Assembly (NCBI GenBank): GCA_013399695.1
Contig: VXAU01000760.1
Span: 744,001 to 808,000, forward strand
Direction: 5' to 3'
Origin: Formicarius rufipectus
Taxonomy: Eukaryota; Chordata; Aves; Passeriformes; Formicariidae
Length of the DNA stretch: 64,000 nucleotides
Below the pieces are notes generated by a model, which was not told where the DNA came from, ran no database searches, and saw only the letters and a list, made by a program, of their open reading frames with translations. Positions 33,301 to 46,630 of this stretch are shown here, piece after piece (position 1 is the stretch's first letter; the number at the start of each line of letters is the position of its first letter). The position numbers and the translations under genes are program-made.

Positions 33301-35945
33301 GTAGCTAAAGAAAACGACCCTTTGTTTCCATCTGGGCTATTTCAATTTCATACTTTAGGAGGCGGCCACCTGAATGATAATACACTGCCAGGTTCAAGGT
33401 TACATATTTTGAAATGCAGGGAGTCAGTCAACCAATGGGATCTCTCTTGTGGGAGGTCTGATTTTTGAGTCAAAAATCATGACTGATTTCATTTAGAGGT
33501 TCTTCTCTTCAACTGTGATTCTGCTACAGCTGGTGATTGTTTAAATGTGAATGAGTGATTTTTCTGAAGAGTGTCCAATTTAACTGCGTTTGCCTCAGGG
33601 AAGGATCCTGTGTGTATGAAAGGGAAGGATTCCTCCTTATTTTCATTATATCCAGATTTGCTGTGGCTGTTTGTCGCCAGATCCCAGGAATATCACTAGT
33701 TTCCTTTTCTTAGGCTGATGGAGCAGAGGAAGTGCATGTGTTTCTCCAGGAGAGGGTGTCCAATCACTGCGTGCCAGAACGATCTCACACGTACTTTGGT
33801 CTGCTTTTTTCCTGTTCTGCATCTCTCAGCCAAAAACAACTTGGAGAAATGCAAGGAGAGTAAATAACAAAAGAATAGCAAAAATAATGTTTGAGAAGGT
33901 TGATGTAAAGACTCTAAGTATTGCTCCTTCACTTAATATTCAGTAATATTCCTACTGACAGCCCTGCTGCTGAGCACAGTCTGCAGCTAGAATTGTTGTT
34001 GTACCAACCACCACCCTTCCTTTTCCTTGTCTGTTGATATAACAGCCTATCCTACACAGAGTACTTCACCAACTCCTTACCAAAATCCAACACCTGATTT
34101 ATGGGCCATATTTCTGCGCTTGTCTCATTTCGTTTTCAGAAACAAGATGTGTTCTGTGTAGCCACTACATCATCACATACATCCACACTGTGAAGCACCT
34201 CTCTTTGATTTTAGCTTGCTCTCCAACATGAAGACACAAAGCCTCTTTTACTCCTTTCTCTTTGAGCAGTGACTCATTATTCAAATGCATGGCAACTCTA
34301 ATGGAAATTTGCATGAGGCTCTAGAACTCAGGCTGGCTGATGGCTTTGGAATGAATGTGTGCAAAATTTATTTGGGACTTGAAATTCTTTTTTATACTTT
34401 CAGTTATTGTTTTCCAAAATCCTGACAGCTGAAGAATAAGAAAAAGAATAAGCAGAGAGAGGATCGATAGCAGGAAAATTAACTTCTAATATAAAATGAC
34501 AGCTTGACAGTGAACATATTTGTCAAGAATTGCAAATGCAGCAGAGTCTGGGAACCCTAATCTAATACTTTCCCCCTCCTCCTGATTCTGTGTAATTTTT
34601 TTATAGAAAGTCTTACATGTACTAACACCATTTGTGTTATAGGAGCCTTAATATAATCAATATTATGTTGCAAAAGCATTCTCAAGATAGTTAGAAGTGT
34701 CTCATGCCTCCTCAATGGCATTTGCAGTTAATTTTTGCAGTAGTAAATGTTAATTTGGGAGGAATCTGCAAAAGTTCTAAATCAAGGAAGTCTTCTGTAC
34801 TCAATTGAGTCATCTCATAAGGACAGATAGTCTCAGGACTTCTGTTCTGTGGTGCTCAGATGTCATGGAACTAACTTAAATTGGTATTATTAGACCTGAA
34901 TCAAAGCACTAGTCCTGACTTGGCTCACAAATTGTAGCAGCAATCAAATCCAGACTCAGATCTTCAGCTGCTGGGATTTAAAGGGATAGCTGATGGCAGT
35001 GTATGCGTTGTGCTCAGTTTCTACATTGTATCCTTAGCAGCTGTGGCTTGGTTGTTTCTCCAAGTCTTGTATGTAGTGTTTGTGTTTTTCTCCAGCTGAT
35101 TTTGGATCTGTTTGCTAGACCTGATCCTTGCCCTTCCTGTGCTTAGAAATAGCCAGCACACCTTGCGTCTCATGTGAGCATGAATATATCCCCCCACACA
35201 CCCCTGCACTGTCCTTTTGTCTTTTTGTGTTCCCAGCCTTTGCTGTGTGACCATCTCAAAGGATCACATGGGCAATGCTGCTTCTGAGATTCCTACAAAA
35301 CAGTCACTAATTCTTTCAGGTATTTTCCACAGCTGACAAGCATTCATTTGAACCAAGTGAACTTGATTGAAAACTAGGGAAATGTTTAGTTTAGTAGCAG
35401 TAAAGGGATTAGAACTAGATGTGGTTTTGTGGCATGAGCCCGTTTTTCATCTGAAGCTTAGCATTTAATAGACTGCATGGCTGTAAGACTCACCTTGCAG
35501 TGGTATCAAATTCCTTCCTGTGCTTATATGTGTCCAATGGAAAAGATTTGAGGAGACATTTGAGGAAAACCATTGCTTGGCTGCATTCATTGACGTTTCC
35601 TAAAGAGACGTGGTTCCAGTCTTCTTAGAACGACTTGCAAATCCTGAGTATCACAGTGATTCAGATCTTCATTCACAGCCACAAAGACAGCTATCAATTA
35701 TAGCTACACCTAAAGCCACACAGTCATTTCCTCTGCCTCCTGCTGGCTGTTTGGACTGGGATCTCAGCTCCTGCACTTGAACTTGTAACAGTCAAACACG
35801 TTCTCCATTTTGGAGTTAAAACAAAAAACATGTATTAAACCCAAGTTTTGCTCTATATAGGGTTATTACAATTAGGAGGCCGGGTTATGCTAAATGGGGG
35901 ATGCATCATGCTAAGTGAGGTGTTACTTTATGTTAATCCTGGGGA
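27311..35945. other. Long non-coding stretch, no gene seen
   Basis: About 8.6 kb without a recognisable exon, RNA gene or CR1 copy. It contains a near-perfect 21-bp palindrome (31781-31801), a T15 run (32581-32595) and a weak CTCF-like match (35734-35746, TGCCTCCTGCTGG). It is likely intron or intergenic DNA upstream of the next coding gene. Confidence 0.5.
31781..31801. repeat. 21-bp palindrome, 10-bp arms
   Basis: ACACTGCCAT and ATGGCAGTGT are exact reverse complements separated by one A. No adjoining repeat family is visible. Confidence 0.9.
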
Positions 35946-36359
35946 GGACAGGTATCCAGAGCAATTCCATTATTCATAGACACAAGGCAAAGGAGGACAA
36001 TAGGATGTTGCCAAACAGATTTCGTATCTTGCCAGAGGAGACAGGGAGGTTACAATCTTGTCAAAAAGTTTAGAGTCTTCGGGTATGTCTGAGGCTGGAT
36101 CCAGCATCTAGGGACAGGATTAAGTTATCATTCTGGGAACCTTCCTGGCTTNGGACAGGTATCCAGAGCAATTCCATTATTCATAGACACAAGGCAAAGG
36201 AGGACAATAGGATGTTGCCAAACAGATTTCGTATCTTGCCAGAGGAGACAGGGAGGTTACAATCTTGTCAAAAAGTTTAGAGTCTTCGGGTATGTCTGAG
36301 GCTGGATCCAGCATCTAGGGACAGGATTAAGTTTATCATCCTGGGAACCTTCCTGGCTT
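35946..36359 (+). repeat. 206-bp direct duplication flanking a single N (probable assembly artefact)
   Basis: Copy 1 (35946-36151) and copy 2 (36153-36359) both start GGACAGGTATCCAGAGC and end CTTCCTGGCTT. By eye they agree except for one inserted T and one T/C change near the 3' end. The only base between them is N at 36152. Overlapping contig ends placed side by side would produce exactly this. The underlying unit is unique sequence that I do not recognise. Confidence 0.9.
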
Positions 36360-36930
36360 TCGGTGGTCTCCCAAGGCTTGGCATACAACCTTGTTAGTTT
36401 TCTTGTTAATAATCCAGTTTCATATTCCTACATGGACTCATTTTCATTTCTTTGATTGGAATGGAAAGACCATCAGCCAGCTCGTAATGAGAGCAGGGAT
36501 AATGTCCCTCTCTTCCAGAGGTTCATTAGCACTCACTCAGCTGGGTTCCCCAGCAGCCTTTGGAAGCATCAGCCGGGTTGGGTGCGCACCGTGTGTCTGT
36601 GGAGCTGCAGGATCCTCCTGCAACAGTCGTGACTCTCCTCGGTGAGAGATGACTTCGAGACTCCTCCCTGCGTTTTGTCACACCGCCCCCGAAGTGCTGA
36701 AGCACTTGCTGCACATGAGGAGTGTGCACAGGCTCTGCTGCAGAGATGGGGGGGGCTGTGCTTGCACATGTCCAAAATTATGCTGGTCACTGTGCCTAGT
36801 TAGAGACATGAATGTCAAGGCATTCCACAAGCCTAGAAGGGGTAATAAAAGTATTTATGAATGTTATAGTTGTAACTGTTACCATTTTTAAGACCTCCAC
36901 AGTCTGGAGTGATTTATGACAGTGCAGCTC

Positions 36931-36968
36931 TTTTTTTTTTTTTTTTTTTTTTAAATAAATAAAAAAAT
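36931..36968 (+). repeat. Poly-T run followed by A-rich tail
   Basis: Twenty-two T residues are followed by AAATAAATAAAAAAA. It is a simple low-complexity tract. No retrocopy could be identified on either side. Confidence 0.85.
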
Positions 36969-39456
36969 CAAGACATATTACATACAAAAGGAATTAAGGA
37001 AGCCAGAAGCTATGCATTCAAAGAACTATCTAAAAATAAGAAGTTCAGCTATAAACTTTAATACCCCACTGAGCAAAGGAGAAGGTTTTTCTTGTCTGGT
37101 TACAGGAGCGTGCAGTTTTGCTGAAATGTAGTTCTGATTTTGCCTCATATAGTCACTGACTCCTATTTTTATTTTACATGGGGGCTTTTTAATTTCCTTA
37201 TTTATGTTTTCATTAGCATCATAAAGGATGTATTGTAACTGTTCTCTGCATCCTACGTGGTTAATTCTGAGCTCTGACATGCAGCAGCCCTGGTTTGAGC
37301 CATGGCAGCTGGAAATTCAGTGCAACTGACATGCAGCCCCCAAGTCTGTAAGGGAAGTTGAGTGACAAAAACCACAAAATTTGCAAGAGAACAAGTGAAA
37401 AAAAAAATCCTCATAGAGACCAGCTGGTGTTGTATTACACCCGTGTAGTGACTGCTCTCTGTCACTTCTGCATGCTTAATATTTTTGTATAATTTTGGCT
37501 CTGTGTTCCCAGTGGTGTGGCAGGGAGTCAGTGTTACAGCACAGGTGCTCAGATGGGGAAGTTTCTTGCCTAATTGTGGCAGCTCAGGGTGGACACAGTG
37601 TTCTCTTTCAGTGACAGAGTTCAAATGCATCTTTTGGTACCCCAAAAGAACAGTCACTATGAGAGAGATTCTGGAAATCAGTTAAAAGAGTAAGGCAGTA
37701 GAGTTGCTCCTCTCCAACAGCCCGTATTGTACTGATTCTTCTGAGAGAGTTTTCATCTTGGAGAGAAAATTCTAACTATTTTATTAAGTTTCTACCTGAA
37801 GTGTGAGGAAAAACTGATGAAAATTTTGGCTTTTTTTTCAGAAGCATGCTTTGTTAAATTACTCCTTGGCTTATTTGTCCTGCTGATAGTCATGTAAGCA
37901 GTGGCCTGTGTGAGGAAAAATGTGGAATTTAGTATTCATGTTGTTGGATGTAGAAAGGAGCAGAATATTTTGTCCAAAACATTCTGGCACTTTTGAGAGG
38001 TCTGACTTTTAGAGAGAGCAAAAAATGAGTTTGTTAACCACTGTAAATTATATGTCAGAAATACAATGAATAGTATATGTACTGCTTCAGGTTTAAATTT
38101 AGATTTCCAGTCCAGAAGTTTTAGCCTAATACGTGAATTAAATAACACAAATATTTACTCTAAAATGCTGTGTTGACAACTTGTAGAAGACTAGGAGACC
38201 AAATTCTTTTGATCATGCACACATTATGCAGCTCTCTGAAAATATCCATGCTTTCTTTTTCCTTTTATTTTAGCGTGCCTTCTTCCCAAGGTGATTTGAG
38301 TAGCAAAAAAACAGTTGTGATAAGCAGAGCCTGAGAGCTGGATAGATTTATGTTGCTGATATGCCTGCTTAGCCATGCAGAGAGGGAGCACCGTGACTAT
38401 TTGTTAATTGCCTCCTGAAACCAGTTTCAAGCTCTTTTTGTCGATTTCTGATTTCAGCCATTGGCCAGGAAGGTGATAGGGAAAAGGAGAGTCTAAACAC
38501 CAGCCTCTAATTAAACCTACTAGGGGTTTATTTCTAGCCTTGCTTTGTACTTTACAGGTGTCTCAAGACAAGTACCTGGGACTCTTCAAGAGAGGTGCAG
38601 TAAGCACTGCTCTGCTTTGTGTAACCAGTGGAACAGTTGTGTACTTCTCTTCAGAAATACTGCCCAAACTCTGTTTCTAGAACACCTCCATATCCAAGGT
38701 GTGCATGGACAAGGAAAGTGAGGTGTGCCCCAGAAAAATGCTGTGGAAATGATGTATTTGAAATGCTTAGGTAATGCAGTGGTAAATCCCATATAAAAAC
38801 TATGTGTCACTAGGAAAGAGCACATGGTAAATACAGACTTGATGCTTTAAGGTGTTTCCAAAGGCTGACTATATTTCATGTTCTCCTCATTAGTCAAAAT
38901 TTCCATGGCCTCCTTTCATCTCTGTTATGTCATCTATCACATGCAGCAATAGAAATCTGAGACTGGTTTTCAAACATAATTCTAGTGAAGTGTCCCCCCT
39001 TTAGCTGCTGCAATGAAATACAACACAAAAGAACATTTTAAATGAGATGAAGTTATAGAATATATGCCAAAAAAATGAAATGCCATAAACCTTATGGAGT
39101 AGGCTTGCAGACATCTTTCCTCTTTGTAAGGGGGAGTGACAAGACCCTAAGCTGCTGCATGTTTTGGGAAAAGCATGCCAGAACCTTCTGTCACAATCTC
39201 CTTAAAGAGAAACAAAGCCTTTAAGCTAACAACAAACAAACAAGTTCTGTTACAACATAAGCTAGGATGCTTAACTTTATAAATAGACCAAATTCATAGT
39301 ACCCAAGTCAACCAGGATGTAAACAAAAGAGTTTAAATAAACAGTCATGTTCCCCACCCTCCACCCCTTCCCACTTCTACCATAACATGGAAGGTAGAGT
39401 CTTACTTCCATGCTTAGTTTAACCCATTTCAGTTGTTTTGTTTGTTTCAGTTGTTT

Positions 39457-39480
39457 TGCTAGATGCAAAAGCATCTAGCA
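39457..39480. repeat. Perfect 10-bp inverted repeat, AAAA loop
   Basis: TGCTAGATGC and GCATCTAGCA are exact reverse complements with a four-base AAAA loop. The hairpin is short and has no flanking element. Confidence 0.9.
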
Positions 39481-42400
39481 CTCCCCCTTGGTCTCTCAGG
39501 TGGTTTATTAATTATTTCTCTCTTTTTTTCACTGTGCATTTGTTTGCTCTCTCTTTGAGTTTAGGCTTTCTTGGTTTGTGCTGTGATTTTTTCACTCGGC
39601 AGGCCACAAGGACATGCCAAAGTTGCTGTTGTGCTGTGCATGTGCTGAGTGAGCTGGTAAGATGCTCACGGAGAAGTGATTCCCACCCCGTGGGTGGTTC
39701 CAGTTGTTTTGATCTGTCTTTAGAAACCTGGTCATGTCTGTGGTTATACCCATCACTGGCATTGCAATGCTTTTATTTCCGTTTGTTCCATAGCATAATC
39801 AGAATGTAACACATTGTTCCCTAGTCAAAGTTAATGGTAACTGTAGTATAACAACTGCAGTATTTTTAGTATTCATATCCCCACCATCCCTCAGCCAGCC
39901 TTAGGTTTGCTTTCTTAACCACTCATGCCCATGGAACAGAGGTGTGCATTGATACACCGAGTTTTGGTTTTGATTTGGTTTGCGGTTTCTCCCCTTCCTG
40001 AGTGGTTGCAGTGACTTCAAACTCAGTCATTTCTGTTATTCAGATGTTGAACTGCATTAGACAAGTGCAGGCTTCTGAAACATCCAGTCCAGAAAACCAC
40101 CTCCTGGAAACATAAACTGCACACTTGAACCTCTTCTCCTCTCTCCCTGCGAACTATTGGTAGTCTCCTCTGAAGAAGGCAACAAGATGAAAACCATATG
40201 AATGCTCTGGAGAGGGAAGAGGCCCTCAGCTGCTCCGAACTCAATGTAAAGCATCATTATGGGCTCATTCCAACTGCTGATTATCAGTGAAAGCTGAGCC
40301 TTGTACCAACTTGCTAGAGGTACTTTTAAGCCATTAACACATCATCATAATTCTGTAGGAGTCTGAAAGAGGGGAAATAAAGCACAAAAATAGTTTTCCT
40401 TGACTGTAACTTGATCTGGTGAATGACAATATGTTCTGAATGCTGTTTGTGTAGTTCTCATTATGGTGGTGGCCTTGGATAATTAGTTAATTAACAAGGC
40501 TATGGCAAAGCCTATGTCACTGCTTTCATCATAAGCTGCAAGTATTTCAGAGGTCAGGAATGAAAGTCAGAGTCAATGAGGTCCCTTTGAACTCATTTGC
40601 CCCTTACTTCTTCCATGATCTTTAAATCTGCATCCCATTACCCCTAAAACCTTTGCTGAACACGACTCTGTGTCAGTTAAGACGAATATTCCTGGGTTCA
40701 AATAACCTCCACTGCCCCTTCTTCCTCTCTGTGGCCTCCACTGGGTTCCACTTCAATGCATTTCAAGCCCTCCAAGATGTGGTAGCTATTTGGGAAAGCA
40801 GAATCACGTTATTTCTTCTTCTATGATAATGGCTGGTTTCTGGAGGGTTTTCTGTCAGGTCTTGTAGTCTGTGGCTTGATTTCCCTCATTCAGTTGTCTT
40901 TGTATTTATGGGTTTCTTTTCTCTATTCTTTATATTAAAGAACCCCTTGAGTTTCTTTCTTCTGTCTCATCAACCTCTGTTCAATTTAGTGAAACCATTG
41001 ACATGAATAAAAGGGGAGGACAGAATTTGTGCATGATGTTATGGTCAGTGTTTAAAGTTTGATTTGCAATGTTCATTCTTGTCTCTTTTGTTACCATGAT
41101 GATAAGTGATTATGTAGTGTTGATATAGCCTCTGGATCTAGCTGATTTTATTTTTTTTTTCATGATCATATGACATTTTCTGTGTTTTCTTAATGAGCAG
41201 TTTTTTGTTTCCTGATAGGTTGGGGGAATTTTTTTTTTTTTTTCTTCATTTAGGAGATGGAACCAAACAAGTTCTCAGTTTCTTTCTCTTGTATTGTCCC
41301 TTGATCATTTTTAGACTTAGACTGTGTTGTTTTTCATCTCTCATTTCTTCTTCTCTGTGTTGTTACTCTCTGGATGTTGGCATTGCATTCTCTTCCTCCT
41401 TGGGTTTTCATGTGTCATCAGTGCCATTTTCCTGATGACTGTCCTTTTCTTGCACAACAGCTACATCTCCAGCTGCTCCCTCGAGAGATCTTTCTCTCCT
41501 TTCTGTCTGTGGGTGGCACACAGAACCCTCTCTTTTCTTTGAGCCTTTTCAGTAAATATTCTTGTCCCTCATTAATTTTATTGGCCCAAATTGAATTCAG
41601 TGATTGTTTCTATATTGAAGATGATTAGATTGGCCCATTTCAGATCTGCTTTTTTAGGACTAAGTGAAATCTTTATCTGATCTCTTAGATGTCATGGATG
41701 TCTAGTCCATCAACTTAATTTCAAGAGCGCTTATCTGTGTGTGTGTAGAATCTACCTCACCTTTTCATGCCTTACCTGACTGTTAACAGAGCAAAGTCTG
41801 CAGACTATTGAAGTTGTCTATGTTACTTTTGTTTTTCCATTGTTTCCATGGACTCTCCTGTTTGTTACAAGCACTGTTTCTGTCTGTTAATTCCATTAGT
41901 TAGGGTGCTCCTTGAGAGGGAGCTCTATGGAGTCAGTTGTATTTGTACTGAATTTTGTACTATTTTTAATGTGTTTTTCTCATGTCTTTTATATTCAGAA
42001 AGGCATATTCCATTATATTACAATCTCTGGGACTAAATAACATGAGCTCAGGGAGTGTTTCTATGTCACACTTCTGCTAAGAAAACAACAATCCTCCAAT
42101 CTTCCAGTCTCCTCAAAAGATCAGTTCCTGGATTTTGACTTATCCAACTTCCTATTTAGCCCTTTAATTCTTATGTTATTGCTAGAAAATATGAGTTCTT
42201 TTTCATCTTACCTAAACTAATTTTACACCTGTATATTCCCACTAGCATTGATTTAATTTACTGTGAAGTGAATGAAATCAGAATCAGGACCACAGAATGT
42301 ATAAAACATACTTGGATTTGCAGGTATGATTAGCTGTGAAATGTTTCCTGGCAGTTTGGAGTGCAGGATGGTATACAATGACACACTGTTTGGTACTCTG

Positions 42401-45400
42401 GGTTGCAGAGGCCCACAGGAGACAAGCAGCAGAGCCCTGTGAAAATGAGAGAGGTGACAGAACTGCAAGTGAGAAGAAGAGAACTTGAGGACGGATAGAA
42501 GAATGTGTAAATGGACTGATGAATGATGAGAGAATGTGCAGCTGAATTAAAGAATGTGTGGGCTGATAGATGGGAGATTGGGCAAGCAGACAACAGGACC
42601 AAGTGCACTTAGGATATTAATAAATAGAGAGCTATTCCAAAGAGCTACAAGGGAAAAGAGAGTGAGGGGATATAAAGATTAAATAAAGGGCTCAAAAAAA
42701 CAGAGGCATTCACAAGTGGGCTGGTAGACATTACGGTGGGATGACCCCTTCCAGAAGAACATTGCAGAGCAATTAAGGAAAGGAGAAAGACAGTAACAAC
42801 TGACATGAAAAGGGAAGAAACTTCTAAGTGACACCAATGTAGCAGGACACATCTAACAGGGCTTTGAATCACCCCCTGAAGAAGCTGGCTTTTCTTCTGG
42901 GATTGTCCAGAGTGGCTTTTAAGGCCATATATTATCTCTGTTCCAAGCACATGAACTCAGATGGATGTGCATGCATATTCCTTGTGACTCTTACTTTGTG
43001 ACCTGGGTTGTGGGAACACATTGCGTATAGGTACAGCCTCTCCAGAGCACACATAACTTCATGTGTTCGTGTTTCCTGAAACAACTTTGGAAGTTTTAGG
43101 AAGAGCTTGGGGTGTTTAAACTCTTAATTCTGTCACTGAAATCAGTTCCCTTAGATTAGGCAGTGTAAACTTGCCAGGTCATGAGATGCAGCATCCTGCT
43201 GGAGCTGGAAGTGATCTCTTTTGCACAGCTTTGGGAGATTACTTAGATTTTAGTAGAGGGAACTGAAACTCTAATGAACAGTGAGAATCAATATAGCTCT
43301 TTTTTTCTCTACTCCTTGTCTGCTTCCTTCCCTTAGAAAACCTTAACTCATAAGAAATGCTGGTAAGAACTGTCTGTGTTGGCTTTGTATGTTTTGGCTA
43401 GGAAAAGACTAAGGCTGTCACTTCTTATGCACTCCTAACTGGAATTTACTAGTGGAAACTAGTCTGTCTTAAAATTAAGTGCTATTTTTGACTGGTCAGT
43501 TTTAATTCTCCATCTGTTTCATAATCCGTTTTGCCATGGTGCTGTACAAATGCTTTTGCTAGGATGAGAAATGGGGTGGTGAAGGACAGGAAGAAGCCAC
43601 TGTCCAGCAAGATTGCTTTTTGAGGAGGGATGCTACCTTCAAAGTGTATGTGAATCTATGGGCAAAGATCTTCCTTATTTGGTGACCTTTTTAGTGTTTT
43701 TTTGTTTGTTTGTTTGTTGTTTTCCTCTGAACTGATGGTGTAACAGAGTTCACCACTGGATGGAAGAGGAACTCCTTTTGGACTGCTATTGTGCAGCATG
43801 TCCTATGTGACAGTATAGAACAGCAAGGGCAAGGGATATGTGCTGGGGAGGAAGTATTGGCTGGCTCTGTTATGTTTTCCATCATGAGAGGTGCAGGATG
43901 TATTTAATTCTTAATGTCTGATCCCTAAAGGGAGACTGTTACTGTGTTAACTCAACATGGAGCAAATTCACTGTAACAAAATGCATCCACAATACACAAA
44001 GATTTACAATCAATGCACATTTACTTCTCTTTGTAATTCATGAGCATTGTTTTGCCAGAGTAAATGATCTTTTTTGAGTACTGAAGCCATCCTATCTGAT
44101 TGCTGAAACCAACCAGTACCACTATGAACATGAACTACAATCATTCCTGAAGGCCTGTTTTCTACAAGTATTGTTCTGGCAGGCAGCAGAGCTGTAAAGG
44201 TTCTTGCATTTTAAAAGCAAACTTAGCTTGCAAATAGTAAAGTAGCAATGAATTCAAAACCTACTATAAGAATTTTCTTCCAATTAAATGGTTTTTGAAA
44301 TATATTCCTAAAAATTCTGTTCATCCCTTTTGCATCTATATGGTCTGCCAAGAGCTCTGTGTAACAGAACTGCTTCCTGTTCATGCTGTGCATGATACAT
44401 CCATATATACACTGCTAGGAGACAGACTAAGATGCTGAATGTCTCTGTTGAGGACTCTGTGAAACTTTCTATGATTGACTTTTCTATGGAGTGAGATGAT
44501 ATTTTAGTCTCTTTTCATTTTCCTGGTTTAATAGTCTTCAAAAGAATCCATGTAAAAAAGAGATACAAATAAAACTCCGTGCTATCTTATTAAACTTTTC
44601 TTACTGTCAAGATGTTAAATAGGATTTGATCATTTCATCTAGGGGCTGAAGCTGGTGATCAACAAATGTATGATCTTGGCTCAGAATAAGCATGGTGAAC
44701 AAACTGTGCTCCAGGGAGATGCATGGTTTGAGTTATGAACTGCTGTGAGGTCAAACATGAGATATGGGAGTGAAGGTGATTTGTTTGGGTACAGTTCTTA
44801 ACAATAAGTTCACTTCCAAGTAGAAAGTATAGGAATTTTATTTTAATAAACTGTAAGACTTCTTTCCAACTTAGACTAGTATTATCATACCTTCTGTGAC
44901 TTTCTAAAGTGTCTGAAAAGAGTTGAAATAGATTATAAAAACTTCTATGCTGAGTCCTTGCTGATCTGATGGTGGGGGTGGGAAGATGTTAGAGGCACTG
45001 ATTAATAATCTGTACATCTTCACTAGCCATGCAAACCTTTATGATCATGTAAGATTAAAGGTCCTGGAAAGGTTAATAATGCTCCCAGGTCCTCAGTCAG
45101 TTTTAATTCAATCTGTTGACTGAGAAGGATTTGTAAGAGGTACACTGACACAATTACTAGTCAATACAGTGCTGAATTTTAGAGTTAAGTGAATGGGAAA
45201 AGAGCATGAACTCCAACCCTTATGATCTACTTTTTTTTTTTTTTTTCTCAAAGAGAATAAGCCAGCACTATCTGTTGGAATTAGTTTAGGTTTTTCTACA
45301 AAATAAAATAGTGGAGGGAGATGGATGTCTTACTGATAATTCTAGTCAATTCTTTTTTGAATAGTTCTATCATGCTTTTACTGGGGCTGGTCTTTTGTAC

Positions 45401-46577
45401 TTAGCAGTGTCAGTTATTGACAGCATTAGTATGACCTGCTGAGACTTTCACCCTTTTTCATCAATTAAAACTGGATCTGCTGCCTCTTAATCCATATTTA
45501 CAGGTTTTGATGATTGGTGGGGTATTAAGTGAAATCTTCCAGAGAAGACCACGTTATAACTGTTGCCTGAGAAGCTCTTTTTGAGTTCCAAGCATGAGAA
45601 ATGCACTAATTTTACTATCTCGGGGCAAAGCTCTATAGAAATAATGGGAAACTGCAAGTCATAGAATAACCCAAGGAAACCAGTGACTCAAAGCAAATCA
45701 CACCACATATTGTAACTTTCATGGTATGCCTGTACTGTGTGTTACAAGCTTGAATCAAGTGTTAGAAACCACAGAGTCAGAACAGTCTTATTTTAGACTA
45801 TAACCTTGAAGCAAATGGGCCCAAGGTAAATTAGGACAACATTTAAGAGTGCTTTGCTGGGGCCAGCCAGTTCAGCCAATGTCTCTGTTCAGAAGCTGGG
45901 GTGGGTGTATCAGAAAACTGTGTCCCCAGCTCCTGTGATATCTGGCCTTGCTCACCGGGACTCTCCAGCCAGGGTGTGGTGCATTCCGCTTCTGTCCCTG
46001 TGCAGCACCTCTGTCCTTTGTCTCTCCCTCCCTGCCCCTTGCAGCCATAGCAACAACCCATCCTTGTCCTTTGGGGACAGGTACAGTTGTCCTGCATCTG
46101 CTGAGAATCCTTGGGCCAGCTCTAGAGCCAGGCTGATTAGTGTGAGCACAGCACCGTGCTGGCACAGGCAGGCTGCTGCCGGGGGCACTGCTGAGCTGTG
46201 TGTTGGACCACAGACCCGTGTGCTCTCACAGAGCTAGAACCTGGACCCGTGGGGTGCTGCTGTATTGTGCTGTGATTCCTTATCGGGCACTGTGGTTGAG
46301 CTTTGGGTTAGTATAATTCCAGCCAAACTGCAGTCAAATAAATTAAGTTATCATAAAAACAACCCAACTGTCTGTTTGTTACTACATATTTATCTTCTGG
46401 TTGCTGTGCAATGCTCTGCTAACCTTGTTTATGTTAGATTTTGCCAATAAGACTTCGTCTAAGCTAACACTGAAGACTGGCCATACTGCTCCCGACCAGA
46501 ATAGATTTAAAACCAGCTCATGTTGTGGGCTTGTGTTTCTTCTACACACCTGCAGAGCAGGGCAGTAGTCAGTAGCT

Positions 46578-46630
46578 AAAAAAAAAAAAAAAANAAAAAA
46601 AAAAAAAAAAAAAAAAAAAAGAAAAAGAAA
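46578..46630 (+). repeat. Poly-A tract with one unresolved base
   Basis: About 43 bases of A run from 46578 to 46620 with an N at 46594, then GAAAAAGAAA. CR1 does not leave poly-A tails, so if the tract marks retrotransposition it would be a processed transcript. However, I see no recognisable source sequence upstream and no target-site duplication. The N and length suggest assembly uncertainty. Confidence 0.85.

Larger units (their letters stand above)
36360..46577. other. Long non-coding stretch, no gene seen
   Basis: About 10 kb without recognisable exons or CR1 copies. It contains a T22 run (36931-36952), a 24-bp hairpin (39457-39480), a loosely repetitive purine-rich patch (about 42480-42600, recurring GAATGTG and GATGAATGATGAG units), TTTG units at 43697-43720, a T-run at 45232-45247 and a GC-richer block at 45845-46260. 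Confidence 0.5.

Noticed and set aside
35850..36400. Genuine tandem repeat or pair of LTRs
   Set aside because: The two copies are near-identical and abut a single N; an assembly overlap explains this better. No LTR-type TG...CA ends, primer-binding site or retroviral coding sequence was seen.
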